DNA of 64,000 nt from Membranihabitans marinus (GTDB lineage: Bacteria > Bacteroidota > Bacteroidia > Chitinophagales > Saprospiraceae): contig NZ_JAHVHU010000015.1 in the NCBI RefSeq assembly GCF_019802045.1, positions 62,001 to 126,000 of the forward strand, read 5' to 3'. Positions 36,428 to 45,287 of this stretch are shown one piece after another (positions within the stretch are counted from its first letter, which is position 1; each line of letters begins with the position of its first letter). Below the pieces are notes generated by a model. That model ran no database searches and was not told the origin of the DNA. It saw only the letters and a program-made list of their open reading frames with translations. The position numbers were made by a program, and so were the translations under genes.

Positions 36428-36670
36428 ATGACAACAGTAGATAAAATACGCAGTGGCCTGATTGACAAAATTCTGACCATTAAAAACAAAGATTTTTTAG
36501 TGGCGCTTGATAATCTGATTTCTGCAAGCTCCGTAGATAGCGAGATTGTGGAACTGACCGCTGAACAAAAAGAAATGCTCGAAATGAGCGAAGCGGACAT
36601 TAAGAATGGAAGATTAATTTCCCAAGAAGCTATGGACACACGAAATCTCGAATGGTTAAACGGACTGTAA
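36428..36670 (+). CDS. Antitoxin of a RelE/ParE-type module
   Basis: An 80-residue acidic protein (MTTVDKIRSGLIDKILTIKN, then LTAEQKEMLEMSEADIKNGR and SQEAMDTRNLEWLNGL). It has the pattern of Bacteroidota antitoxins paired with RelE/ParE toxins: an N-terminal DNA-binding-like helix region and a C-terminal tail that wraps the toxin. The frame is intact. Its last 19 nt overlap the start of the toxin reading frame (ATG 36652), the common arrangement. Because the toxin is frameshifted, this antitoxin has probably lost its partner. Confidence 0.75.
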   Translation: MTTVDKIRSGLIDKILTIKNKDFLVALDNLISASSVDSEIVELTAEQKEMLEMSEADIKNGRLISQEAMDTRNLEWLNGL

Positions 36671-36958
36671 GATGGACACGAACAGCGGATATTCAATATG
36701 TTGGAATACTTGAATATTGGGTCAAACGGAACAAATCGAATATGTATTCGAAAAAGCTGATTAAAATCGTAGCGAACTAAACAAATTGCGGAAACGCCTT
36801 TCATTTATAAGTCAGCGGAATTTAAAGATACAAGAGTTGCATCGCTTGGCAATTTCAGCATTTTCTATAAGACAACTGACGAAGAAATAATAATCATCGC
36901 ATTCTGGGACAATCGGCAAGATCCAAAAAAATTATATCGAGTTTTGAAAGAATCATGA
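36652..36958 (+). pseudogene. RelE/ParE-type toxin gene with frameshift
   Basis: Frame 1 from ATG 36652 reads MVKRTVRWTRTADIQYVGIL, EYWVKRNKSNMYSKKLIKIV, AN and stops at 36778-36780. The neighbouring frame continues from about 36773: RTKQIAETPFIYKSAEFKDT, RVASLGNFSIFYKTTDEE, then FWDNRQDPKKLY to TGA 36956-36958. Joined, the two give a typical toxin of ~100 residues with the C-terminal FYK...FWDNRQDP motif. A single-base change around 36765-36775 would restore it. The gene is therefore broken unless programmed frameshifting occurs, for which I see no slippery site. Confidence 0.75.
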
Positions 36959-37095
36959 GCGGGACCGAGGCGGAACCCATGACTTGCACCGAAGTGATCA
37001 TTTGGCCATTTGCTCGCAGAATACCCCATACTTTACCCGTTATGTTATAGCAGAAATTTTTATTTTGCATGAGAGCAATGATCTAAATACTATAA

Positions 37096-38010
37096 ATGAA
37101 CAGACGAAAATTTTTCAGAGATGCCGCCCTTTCCGGTTCCGGCGTATTGCTGGGGCAAGGTTTGATGGGGAAAGGACCGGAAGAGCAATCCGAAAATGAA
37201 GCTGAAGTGAACTTGATGGACGAAGTTCGTAAGTACAGAAAGATCGATTCTCATGCGCACGTTTACTTTTCAGAGGACAGTCCGCGAGTACAACTGGACT
37301 TTGCCGACCGATTGAGCATTGATAAGCTGATGATTTCCGTTAATATAGCTCCTCACACCAAAGGGACGCCGGAACAGTTTCGTAAAAACAATGATCTCGT
37401 GATCCGCTGTATGAAGGATCATCCGGATCGGTTGTTAGGGACAATGGTGTTGAATCCGACCTATCAGAAAGAATCATTGGAAGAGATCGACCGGTGTGTG
37501 GATGCCGGGATGGTGGGTGCCGGTGAGCTCTATAACCAGTTGAAAATAAACGATCCTTTGTATTATCCCATCATTGAAAAACTCACCGATCTGAATATGC
37601 TTATCCATATGCATTCTGCCATTGGATATTCAAGAGTTACACTCAATGAGCGGGAACCTAAGAATATCTCTTTGCCGGAGGATTTTGTGGAAATAGCCAA
37701 ACGATACCCGGAAGCTATGTTTCAGTATGCGCATATTGGGGGAGGTATTGACTGGGAAAATTCATGTAAAGTTCTCAAAGATTCACCAAATGTATATGTT
37801 GATGTATCAGGAAGCAACAATGCCGCCAATATGATCGATTTTGCAATGAAATACATCGGGGAGGATAGACTGCTTTTTGGATGCGACAGCAGTTATTATC
37901 AAGGGGTAGGTCATATGTTCGCTGCGAAGTTAACGGATGCACAACGCAGAAAGATTTTTTTCGAAAACTACAATGATATCCTCAAAAAATCAGGAAACCA
38001 TGTTGATTGA
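37096..38010 (+). CDS. Amidohydrolase family 2 metal-dependent hydrolase, Tat-exported
   Basis: A 304-residue TIM-barrel hydrolase preceded by a Tat signal (MNRRKFFRDAALSGSG). Metal and active-site motifs of the amidohydrolase-2 (ACMSD-like) family are present: IDSHAHVYF (HxH) after residue 50, MLIHMHSAI, QYAHIGGG and LLFGCDSSYY (metal-binding Asp). Family members decarboxylate or hydrolyse aromatic acids, lactones or sugar lactones; 2-pyrone and sugar-lactone hydrolases belong here, so a lactonase in a sugar-acid pathway is possible. Its 3' end overlaps the next gene by 11 nt; the two homologues are translationally coupled. Confidence 0.85.
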   Translation: MNRRKFFRDAALSGSGVLLGQGLMGKGPEEQSENEAEVNLMDEVRKYRKIDSHAHVYFSEDSPRVQLDFADRLSIDKLMISVNIAPHTKGTPEQFRKNNDLVIRCMKDHPDRLLGTMVLNPTYQKESLEEIDRCVDAGMVGAGELYNQLKINDPLYYPIIEKLTDLNMLIHMHSAIGYSRVTLNEREPKNISLPEDFVEIAKRYPEAMFQYAHIGGGIDWENSCKVLKDSPNVYVDVSGSNNAANMIDFAMKYIGEDRLLFGCDSSYYQGVGHMFAAKLTDAQRRKIFFENYNDILKKSGNHVD

Positions 38011-38785
38011 TAGTAATGCATATATAGGACACTGGCCGTTTCGTAAATTTGAATACAACACCCTGGAAGCTTTGTGGGGAAGAATGAAGGAGTTTGGCAC
38101 GGATGCATCGATAGTGAGTAATCTCCATGGAGTTTTTTATAAGAATACGCAACATGCGAATGAGGAATTGCATCAGGCTATAGGCAGCAAAAGGGTCTAT
38201 AAGGACCGGTTCATTCCGTTTGCGGTCATCAACCCGATTTATGGGGGGTGGCGTGATGATTTTGAGGTCTGCACCTCCGATATGGGGATGCAGGGAATCC
38301 GGCTTTATCCAAAGTATCACCATTACGATATTACCCATCCTTCGTGCGTCGAGCTTGTAAAGATGAGTCGGGATAAGGGTCTTCCTGTGGCATTTTCCCT
38401 TCGAATGGTGGATAATCGGACGAGTTCCTGGATCGATATCGAAAAAGAATGGGCATTGAAGGATATGATCCCGATCATTAAAGCGGTGCCGGATGCGAAA
38501 TATATTATCTGCAATGTAGCCAACAGTACTAATCTCAGCGAGGAGGATTTGAAGTTGTTCAAAAAAACGGATACATTGATGGACTCCTCGGGAAGGGCAC
38601 TCATAGATTGGCCGGGATTGCTGACAAAATTTGGAAAAGAAAAGTTCTGTTTTGGCAGTCAATCACCCATTCTTGATTATTGTTCGGGGTTGTTGCGGAT
38701 AGAATCCCTAAGAGAACGAGAGGCTGACGAAAAAACAAAAGAGTTGTTGCGGTCGGGAAATTTAATGAAAATGCTGGAGATATAA
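38000..38785 (+). CDS. Amidohydrolase-fold protein lacking metal ligands
   Basis: A 261-residue relative of the preceding gene, without a signal peptide. ATG 38000 was chosen because the family fold starts at MLIDSNAYIGHWP; in-frame codons further upstream lie inside the preceding gene. The HxH metal motif is NAY, and the FG(C/S)D motif is FGSQS. HMH and AH(I/V)G positions are also changed (VAFSLRM, NVANST). It is therefore probably metal-free, either a regulator or partner of the first hydrolase or an enzyme that works without metal. The 11-nt overlap suggests equal production of the two proteins. One product is exported by Tat; the other could be cytoplasmic or carried along as a complex. 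Confidence 0.75.
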   Translation: MLIDSNAYIGHWPFRKFEYNTLEALWGRMKEFGTDASIVSNLHGVFYKNTQHANEELHQAIGSKRVYKDRFIPFAVINPIYGGWRDDFEVCTSDMGMQGIRLYPKYHHYDITHPSCVELVKMSRDKGLPVAFSLRMVDNRTSSWIDIEKEWALKDMIPIIKAVPDAKYIICNVANSTNLSEEDLKLFKKTDTLMDSSGRALIDWPGLLTKFGKEKFCFGSQSPILDYCSGLLRIESLREREADEKTKELLRSGNLMKMLEI

Positions 38786-39158
38786 GTCACGGAGTGTAGT
38801 ATAGGTTTAGCATCTTTTTGCTCCGTGCCTATAGGCCGGGGAGAGATGAAAGTGCAAACAATGGATTTAGCCCCTAAATCCCGCAAAAGTCAAACATGAC
38901 CCAAAATTGGGCTATGTTATATGCCAAATTTTGGAAATTAAGCAATTGATGCACTGTGTATTATGCGTAATAATAGGTTGACGTGGTGAATAAAGCGGGA
39001 AATGCTATGTTGTTAATGGTTAAATCCAAATAAGATATTGCCATTCTAACCCCGGCATCCCCAACTCGTTGGGGACGGGGCAAAAGTCATCCTGGCATTA
39101 TACCCTCTTTTCCGCTAAAGAGGTTCGGGGTTTAATCCCATTATATAATGTAAAAAAA
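38786..39158. other. Intergenic region with several hairpins
   Basis: No gene is seen. It holds CACGGAG/CTCCGTG arms (about 38790-38828, long loop), the palindrome CCTATAGG, an inverted repeat CCAAAATTGGG/CCAAATTTTGG (38901-38911, 38924-38934), the palindrome CCCCAACTCGTTGGGG (39059-39074) and CCTCTTT/AAAGAGG (39104-39110, 39117-39123). The density of short stems suggests accumulated small repeat elements rather than one riboswitch. Confidence 0.45.
39059..39074. repeat. Palindromic repeat CCCCAA-CTCG-TTGGGG, copy 2
   Basis: A perfect 6-bp stem with CTCG loop, sharing 15 bases with 10770-10784. It lies 85 nt before the aminotransferase start. Confidence 0.5.
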
Positions 39159-40535
39159 ATGAGAATGAAAAATAGTCCACTAAACCGAAGAAAATTTATA
39201 AAAGTCAACGCTGTAGCAGGGCTGGGCGCATCGGTTGCATTGAGCCATTCACCCACCCACGCATTTGACATTATTAATAAAGTAAATCAGACACCGGCCA
39301 TTCTGGGTGGGAATCCTATGGTGGATCACGATTGGCCCTCCTGGCCGATATGGAATCCGGAAACAGATGAGAAGCGGCTTCTGGAGGTCATGCGCAGTGG
39401 CGTGTGGTCCAGAAAAAATGTGACTATCGAATTTGAGAAGAAATGGGCAGAAACCATTGGGAGCAAAAGATGCCTCGCATTAGTCAATGGCACCAATGCC
39501 TTGAATACCTCGTTCGCTAACCTGGACATCGGATGGGGCGATGAGGTGATCACCACACCGTATTCTTTTATCGCATCAGCTCAAAGCATATTATTCAATG
39601 GTGCCATTCCGATATTTGTGGATGTGGATCCCAAGACTTTTCAAATAGACCCTTCAAAAATAGAAGAAATAATAACAGACAGAACTAAAGCTATCCTCCC
39701 GGTCCATATTCTCGGATTGCCTTGTGACATGGACCCTATTATGAAAATAGCCGCTAAGCATGATCTCAGAGTGGTCGAGGATGCCTGTCAGGGTTGGCTG
39801 GCAGAGTATGATCACAAAAAGGTCGGCACCTTTGGTGATGCCGGTTGTTTTAGTTTTCAAAACTCGAAGAACATCCCAATTGGTGAAGGTGGTGCGATTG
39901 TATCCGACGATGATGAATTTATGGACCGGTGCTATTCCTACCACAATTATGGTATGCCCTATGGATCCACAGAAAGAGGGGCCGAACCCGGTGCGGTCCT
40001 GGCAGGAACTAAACTGCGGATTACCGAGTATCAATGTGCCATCGGATTGGCTCAGCTGGAACGGCTGGAAGAGCAGACTGAAAAGCGAAGCGATAATGCA
40101 AGATATCTGCGAAATAAAATCAGTGAAATATCCGGTATTGTCCCCTATGAATTATATCCTAAAGTGACTCGTGCTGCTTTCCATTTGTTCCCATTCCGGT
40201 ATATGAAAGATGACTTCAAAGGTTTACCGAGAGGAAAATTTCTTGCTGCACTCCGGGCGGAGGGAGTGCCTTGTTCTCCGGGATATACTCCACTTAACAA
40301 AATGCCCTTTTTAGAAAACACCTTTAATTCGAAGAACTTCAAAAGATTCTATGCTGACAAGGATTTGAATTATGCGGATTACCGCGAAAGAAATGAATGT
40401 CCTTTGAATGATGTATTGTGCGCTGAAGAAGCGGTCTGGATTCCTCAGTATGTGCTTCTGGGGTCAAAAGGAGATATGGATGCTATCCACGCTTCCATTC
40501 AAAAAATATATAATCACGCCGAAAAGCTGAAATAG
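39159..40535 (+). CDS. DegT/DnrJ/EryC1-family PLP aminotransferase with Tat signal
   Basis: A 458-residue PLP-dependent sugar aminotransferase-like protein. ATG 39159 (or 39165) precedes a Tat-type signal, LNRRKFIKVNAVAGLGASVA. Family motifs: ALVNGTNALNTSFANLDIG, DEVITTPYSFIASAQSIL, VVEDACQGWLAEY, and Lys237 in SFQNSKNIPIGEGG, the PLP Schiff-base lysine. The C-terminal part is also complete. Most relatives work in the cytoplasm on nucleotide-linked keto-sugars; an exported form would act on free keto-sugars or have a non-transferase role. Tat carries folded, cofactor-loaded proteins, which suits PLP. It stands alone between two intergenic gaps, before a beta-helix gene. Confidence 0.8.
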   Translation: MRMKNSPLNRRKFIKVNAVAGLGASVALSHSPTHAFDIINKVNQTPAILGGNPMVDHDWPSWPIWNPETDEKRLLEVMRSGVWSRKNVTIEFEKKWAETIGSKRCLALVNGTNALNTSFANLDIGWGDEVITTPYSFIASAQSILFNGAIPIFVDVDPKTFQIDPSKIEEIITDRTKAILPVHILGLPCDMDPIMKIAAKHDLRVVEDACQGWLAEYDHKKVGTFGDAGCFSFQNSKNIPIGEGGAIVSDDDEFMDRCYSYHNYGMPYGSTERGAEPGAVLAGTKLRITEYQCAIGLAQLERLEEQTEKRSDNARYLRNKISEISGIVPYELYPKVTRAAFHLFPFRYMKDDFKGLPRGKFLAALRAEGVPCSPGYTPLNKMPFLENTFNSKNFKRFYADKDLNYADYRERNECPLNDVLCAEEAVWIPQYVLLGSKGDMDAIHASIQKIYNHAEKLK

Positions 40536-40630
40536 TATTCAGATACACTGCGTAATTATCGGATCATTAACGCTTATGAGATGACTGTCTGCAGGATGAA
40601 ATTATTTTTTTTAATTAAGATCGATAGAAA
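40536..40630. other. Intergenic DNA after the aminotransferase
   Basis: No gene or strong terminator. GCGTAATTATCG (40550-40561) resembles GCGTAATTGTCG near 55909, a short similarity of unclear meaning. Confidence 0.3.
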
Positions 40631-40673
40631 TTTGATCTAGCCTTGTAATCATTAGATTGTGTACGCTAACGCA
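40631..40673 (+). promoter_or_regulatory. Promoter plus candidate operator for the beta-helix gene
   Basis: TTTG at 40631-40634, 18 nt, TAGATTGT at 40653-40660, then the motif GTGTACGCTAACG (40659-40671). It ends 63 nt before ATG 40735. It is the same module seen before three SusC genes. Confidence 0.55.
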
Positions 40674-40734
40674 GGAAGTGAAGGTGGAATCTCTTGACTC
40701 CTTGTATCGTTGATTTTTTGGATCTTTATAGGGT

Positions 40735-41910
40735 ATGAAATTATCGGGAAAAATGGAACATAACAGAAGAGATTTTATTCGAAAAATAGGGGGCTCATCC
40801 GTTTTATTCGGCATTAGTGGAATGCTTTGGGCTGGCCATAGGATAAATCCAAAACATGGTTTGGGTGATTCTGGTGCTGCTTTTGTGGGGGACACCTGGG
40901 TGGATATCGATCATCAGACTTATGGTGCAAAACCAGATGATGGAAACCAATTAGGTGGAGGAACCTTGTATTCTGATCATTTTACGAAAGGCGACTACGA
41001 GCCCACCGATTTAGATGGATTAATTGAAGCTCTTTCACAAGCAAAACCGGGCGAGGTTGTGTTTATCCCGGATGAAACAGAGATTGATCTGACTACCTAC
41101 ATCTATATCGATCAATTTGTGCTGGAGATTCCTAAGGGGGTAACCTTGGCAGGAAATCGTGGTCACGATGGTTCTAAAGGAGCTTTGCTGAGTAGTGATG
41201 CGTTGAAAACACCGATCCTGATCCGTGCTCTGGGATCAAACGTACGGATTTCCGGACTCCGCATTCAGGGTCCCAATTCCAAAAGGTATATGGCACACCA
41301 TAAAAAATCTTTTCAACCCGGAGGGCCTCGGCATGCCTATTACTACAAGTTTCCTGTATCCAATGGGATTGTTACCGAGTATGGAAACCTCGAGATTGAT
41401 AATTGCGACATCTCTGCGTTTTCCCAATCCGGAATTCAGCTCAACAAGGGTGAGTTTCACCACATTCACCACAATTTTATTCATCATTGTCAATACAATG
41501 GGCTGGGGTATGGAATCAGTCATAGTACAGCTTCATCCATTATCGAATATAACTTGTTTGATTCCAATCGGCATTCAATAGCTGGCACCGGTGAACCCGG
41601 GTGCAGCTATGTCGCTCGCCACAATGTGGAATTGGGTATTTCCCTGAGTCATTGTTTTGATATGCACGGCGGAAAAGACCGAAAGGATGGAACCGTTATT
41701 GCAGGTACCAACATTGAAATATACAACAATACCTTTCGGGCACCTCAATTTGCGATCGGAATACGGGGCGAGCCGGAGAATGATTGTAAAATCTATCAGA
41801 ACTGGTTTGTCAGTCATCAGGCGGAAGATGAGGCAGTTCGTCCCTATCCCTATGAAAAAAGAGATGTTTATGATAATGTCTATGGAAAAGACCCGGGGCC
41901 ACCCAAGTAA
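40735..41910 (+). CDS. Tat-exported right-handed beta-helix protein (pectate-lyase-like)
   Basis: A 391-residue protein with a Tat signal (HNRRDFIRKIGGSSVLFGIS). ATG 40753 (MEHNRRDF) is an equally good start. Parallel beta-helix repeats run through residues ~95-370 (VRISGLRIQGPNSKRYM, LEIDNCDISAFSQSGIQLNK, IEYNLFDSNRHSI, IEIYNNTF). Histidine-rich turns (HHIHHNFIHHC) and a GKDR segment could form the active cleft. The fold is shared by pectate lyases and glycosidases; no family-specific catalytic set could be matched. It carries the same promoter-operator module as the SusC genes, so it should be induced together with the glycan uptake systems. Confidence 0.75.
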   Translation: MKLSGKMEHNRRDFIRKIGGSSVLFGISGMLWAGHRINPKHGLGDSGAAFVGDTWVDIDHQTYGAKPDDGNQLGGGTLYSDHFTKGDYEPTDLDGLIEALSQAKPGEVVFIPDETEIDLTTYIYIDQFVLEIPKGVTLAGNRGHDGSKGALLSSDALKTPILIRALGSNVRISGLRIQGPNSKRYMAHHKKSFQPGGPRHAYYYKFPVSNGIVTEYGNLEIDNCDISAFSQSGIQLNKGEFHHIHHNFIHHCQYNGLGYGISHSTASSIIEYNLFDSNRHSIAGTGEPGCSYVARHNVELGISLSHCFDMHGGKDRKDGTVIAGTNIEIYNNTFRAPQFAIGIRGEPENDCKIYQNWFVSHQAEDEAVRPYPYEKRDVYDNVYGKDPGPPK

Positions 41911-41965
41911 ATGATGAAACAACTTTCTACCCTTTTTAAGACGTATACTTAATATCTACCAACCA

Positions 41966-44900
41966 ATGTTCCCTACTTTTATTAATTCAATTCCCCGGTT
42001 CTTCCTGGTTCTTTTGACAGGTATGTTCCTAAGTTGTTCCCAAAATAATTCGAACATTGAGTACATCAAGGGAGCACTTCCTCCCGCAGAAGCCATCTCT
42101 ACACTGGAATTGCCCCCGGGATTTCAAATCGAATTACTGGCGTCAGAACCCTTGATTTCTGATCCCGTCGATATGACCATTGATGAAAATGGCAATATAT
42201 ACGTCGTAGAGATGCATGGCTATCCGCTGGACAAAAGTGGACAAGGGCGGGTAAAGCTTCTTCGGGATACCAATGGTGATGGAATGATGGATGAGAGTGT
42301 GGTATTTGCAGACGGGTTAATCTGGCCATTTGGCATTATGCGTTGGAAACAGGGTGTAATTGTGGCGGATGCACCTTATATCTTGTATCTGAAGGATGAA
42401 GATCGTGATGGGGTATCCGAATCAAGGGATACGCTCCTAAGTGGATTTGCATTTTCGAATGCTCAGATGAATGTGGGCGGTCCTATTTTCGGTTTGGACA
42501 ACTGGATATATTTAACCTCGGAGGCGGGGGGTACTTATCAGATGTACAAAGAGCTTTTCGGAAAACTGGGAACGGAGATCATTTTTCCAGATGCCCTTGA
42601 GGGACAGACTATTTCTGCGCAAGGGAGTGGCCGAACGGTACGTTTTAAGCCGGACACTCATGAGATGGAACTGACCTCCGGATCCACTCAATTTAGCCGG
42701 GCATTTGATCAATGGGGCCGGCATTTACTGAGCAATAATTCCAATCATGTCTATCATGAAGTGCTGGCAGCACCTTATCTGAACCGAAATGAAAATTTAT
42801 TGGTCCCCTATTCCACAAAAACTTTATCGGATCACGGTTCACAGGTGTATTCCATTACTTCACGACCACAAAAGCAATTGCTGACTAATGAAGGTGTCTT
42901 TACTTCTGCTTGCGGGATCACTGCCTATAAAGGCGGTGCTTTCCCGGCACCCTATGATCAAAGTATCACTTTTGTCGCTGAACCGGTTAGCAACATTGTT
43001 CATGTGGATCTGCTGAAAAACGATCAATCAAGTTTTACGGCAAAACGGATCGGGACACCTACTGAAGAATTTTTGGCATCAACGGACTACTGGTTCCGCC
43101 CGGTTAACATGTATGTCGGCCCGGATGGGGCGTTATATGTTTTGGATTATTACCGACAGATTATCGAGCATCCCGAGTGGATGTCTGAGGAAGCGATAGA
43201 ATCTGGAGATTTGCTCAATGGTAACGACATGGGCCGGATCTACCGAATCACTGGTCCGGGATCGGAAAAAACGGATTGGAATGCTGAATTGCCGTTAGGT
43301 GATAAAACTACTGCTGATTTGATACCTTTTTTAGCCCACTCAAATAGTTGGTGGCGGCTGAATGCACAGCGGTTGATCATTGATCGCGATGACGCATCTG
43401 TGGGACCCGAATTGATCAAACTACTTGATGAGTCCACAGATTCATTAGGAAGATTGCATGCCTTATGGACGCTGGAGGGACTGGGGCTGATCGATCAGGA
43501 TATAATAATACAGGGACTAAATGATCCCACGCCAGGTGTCCGGGAAAATGCTGTTCTAATCGCGGAGCGTCACCTCCAGGAGTATCCGGAGTTGACTTCT
43601 ATTTTAGCTAAAATGGAAGCTGATCCCGATCCCAGAGTTCGGTTTCAGTTGCTGTGTACGCTGGGCTATGATGATTCGGACGCATCCAAACAAGCACGAT
43701 ATAATATTTTATTAAAGGACCTGGCGGATCCCTGGGTTCAGATTGCCGCTTTATCTGCGGACTCATTCAAATCAACGGACATACTGGAAGAAATGATCAG
43801 TAACTATGGAAGTGGAAATAATTCGCAGTATAACGCTTTGATTTATCGGCTGAGCGAGCTCCTGGTCACAGGAGGGGAGACTAAGGCGATCGGTTCTGTG
43901 CTGAGTACTGCTGTTCGTCACATCCAAACGGGAAGGCAACAAAGCTGGGAGTCAGCCACGTTAAATGGCCTGTCGAAGGGGCTCAATGCGAAGAAGAAAC
44001 CCATCCGGGAAATCGATGCCAAAAAACCCGAACTGTTGGCTATTTTCCTGAACAATGAAAATGCCTCTATCCGGAAGTCTGCGTTCAATCTAATGCGCTC
44101 AGCAGGGATCTCTGATCTTCCAAAAAATAATCCGGAACTGGAATCCAAATTGTTAACCAGGATTCATGATAAAGAGTTGCCGGGGGATCGCCGGGCTGAT
44201 ATTGTAGAGTTTTTAAGCCTGACCTACCCACATAAAAATCTTGATTTTTTTGAAGCTTTGATTCATCCGGAAGAGGATGTTGCGGTACAATTGGCTGCAT
44301 TGACTGCTCTGAATACGTTGGACGGGATAGAAATGAGTCATTTTGCGATCACGAATTGGGAGAAGCTATCGCCCCAAATCCGGAGTGCCGCGGTACAGGC
44401 TCATTTATCCTCTGCTGAACAAGTGAAATTATTTTTGGATGCTATCGAAAAGGGGGATATCCAGAAGTCATCGGTTGATTTTTATCGCCGGGTGCGGTTT
44501 ATGACCTATGCCGATGATGCCATAAAAAGACGTGCAAGAGCTATATTTAGTCAAAAAGAAGAAGGGGAGATCAATGCAGCGTATAAAGGGGCGCTTGATC
44601 TAAAAGGTGACCGCGAAAAGGGAAAGAAAGTGTTTGAAAAGAGCTGTGCCATTTGTCATCAGGTCGATGGTGAACTGGGTACAGCCATAGGCCCAGACCT
44701 CAATACGGTGTATAGCTGGAGTCCGGAAGGTATCATGTCGCAGGTTCTATTCCCCAATTCATCCGTGACAGTGGGCTACGAATTGTGGGAAATAGAGCTC
44801 AACGATGGGGACAGGATTCAGGGCGTTATCGCCAATGAATCACCCACAGCGATCACGGTACGGAATGTGGGAATGGATGACCGGGTGGTAAGTCGCACTT

Positions 44901-45010
44901 CCATCAAATCGTTGAAGTCGATGGATTATTCAATGATGCCGGGCGGATTTGATGAAATCATAGGTGTCGAAGAGATGGCGGATTTGATTGCCTTTTTAAA
45001 GGGAAGATAA
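41966..45010 (+). CDS. PVC-type haem lipoprotein (beta-propeller, HEAT repeats, cytochrome c)
   Basis: A 1,014-residue lipoprotein (LTGMFLSC, Cys24). The propeller (about 45-440) has the opening PPGFQIELLASEPLISDPVD and DTNGDGMMDESVVFADGL usual for this family; HEAT-like repeats fill ~450-860 (DPTPGVRENAVLIAERHL, DPDPRVRFQLLCTLG); the cytochrome c carries CAICH at 894-898 with a methionine candidate in YSMMPGGFDE. This is the most canonical of the three paralogues here. It likely acts as an outer-membrane or periplasmic dehydrogenase coupled to respiration. It lies 55 nt after the beta-helix gene. Confidence 0.85.
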   Translation: MFPTFINSIPRFFLVLLTGMFLSCSQNNSNIEYIKGALPPAEAISTLELPPGFQIELLASEPLISDPVDMTIDENGNIYVVEMHGYPLDKSGQGRVKLLRDTNGDGMMDESVVFADGLIWPFGIMRWKQGVIVADAPYILYLKDEDRDGVSESRDTLLSGFAFSNAQMNVGGPIFGLDNWIYLTSEAGGTYQMYKELFGKLGTEIIFPDALEGQTISAQGSGRTVRFKPDTHEMELTSGSTQFSRAFDQWGRHLLSNNSNHVYHEVLAAPYLNRNENLLVPYSTKTLSDHGSQVYSITSRPQKQLLTNEGVFTSACGITAYKGGAFPAPYDQSITFVAEPVSNIVHVDLLKNDQSSFTAKRIGTPTEEFLASTDYWFRPVNMYVGPDGALYVLDYYRQIIEHPEWMSEEAIESGDLLNGNDMGRIYRITGPGSEKTDWNAELPLGDKTTADLIPFLAHSNSWWRLNAQRLIIDRDDASVGPELIKLLDESTDSLGRLHALWTLEGLGLIDQDIIIQGLNDPTPGVRENAVLIAERHLQEYPELTSILAKMEADPDPRVRFQLLCTLGYDDSDASKQARYNILLKDLADPWVQIAALSADSFKSTDILEEMISNYGSGNNSQYNALIYRLSELLVTGGETKAIGSVLSTAVRHIQTGRQQSWESATLNGLSKGLNAKKKPIREIDAKKPELLAIFLNNENASIRKSAFNLMRSAGISDLPKNNPELESKLLTRIHDKELPGDRRADIVEFLSLTYPHKNLDFFEALIHPEEDVAVQLAALTALNTLDGIEMSHFAITNWEKLSPQIRSAAVQAHLSSAEQVKLFLDAIEKGDIQKSSVDFYRRVRFMTYADDAIKRRARAIFSQKEEGEINAAYKGALDLKGDREKGKKVFEKSCAICHQVDGELGTAIGPDLNTVYSWSPEGIMSQVLFPNSSVTVGYELWEIELNDGDRIQGVIANESPTAITVRNVGMDDRVVSRTSIKSLKSMDYSMMPGGFDEIIGVEEMADLIAFLKGR

Positions 45011-45065
45011 ATTAGATATATTTGATTATATTAGTCAGTCATGGAAATTCATCAAATTATAAATA

Positions 45066-45287
45066 ATGAAAGTTGAACGACAAAAAGACGAAATCGTGGT
45101 GAGATTTTCAGCTGGAAAAAACGCCTCAAAAATCCAATCCATCTTAGATTATCTAAGGTATGAAGAACTAACTTCAAAATCAAAAGCTACCCAAAAGGAT
45201 TTGGATCTTCTGTTGAAGGAGACGAAAAGGGGAAGATTCGACAAAATCATAATAGAAATGGGACTTGATGAAAAAGATTATCGTTGA
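45066..45287 (+). CDS. Antitoxin-like partner of a PIN-domain toxin
   Basis: A 73-residue charged protein (MKVERQKDEIVVRFSAGKNA, then SILDYLRYEELTSKSKATQ). It overlaps the PIN toxin by 20 nt and precedes it, the standard order of type II modules. A beta-strand-rich start followed by helices is visible, but no named antitoxin family was recognised. The two genes are AT-richer than the flanking sugar genes, which hints at acquisition. Confidence 0.7.
   Translation: MKVERQKDEIVVRFSAGKNASKIQSILDYLRYEELTSKSKATQKDLDLLLKETKRGRFDKIIIEMGLDEKDYR

Noticed and set aside
36959-37095. GTTATGTTATAGC-like sequence resembling an integron attC end
   Set aside because: No complementary R' or R'' arm at proper distance and no integrase; only a few bases fit.
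38786-39158. Several stems that could be read as a riboswitch or small RNA
   Set aside because: The stems are independent short palindromes with no conserved aptamer core that I recognise, and one recurs at 10770.
39069-39158. Longer N-terminus for the aminotransferase
   Set aside because: It would put about 30 residues translated from palindromic intergenic DNA before the Tat signal, which must be N-terminal.
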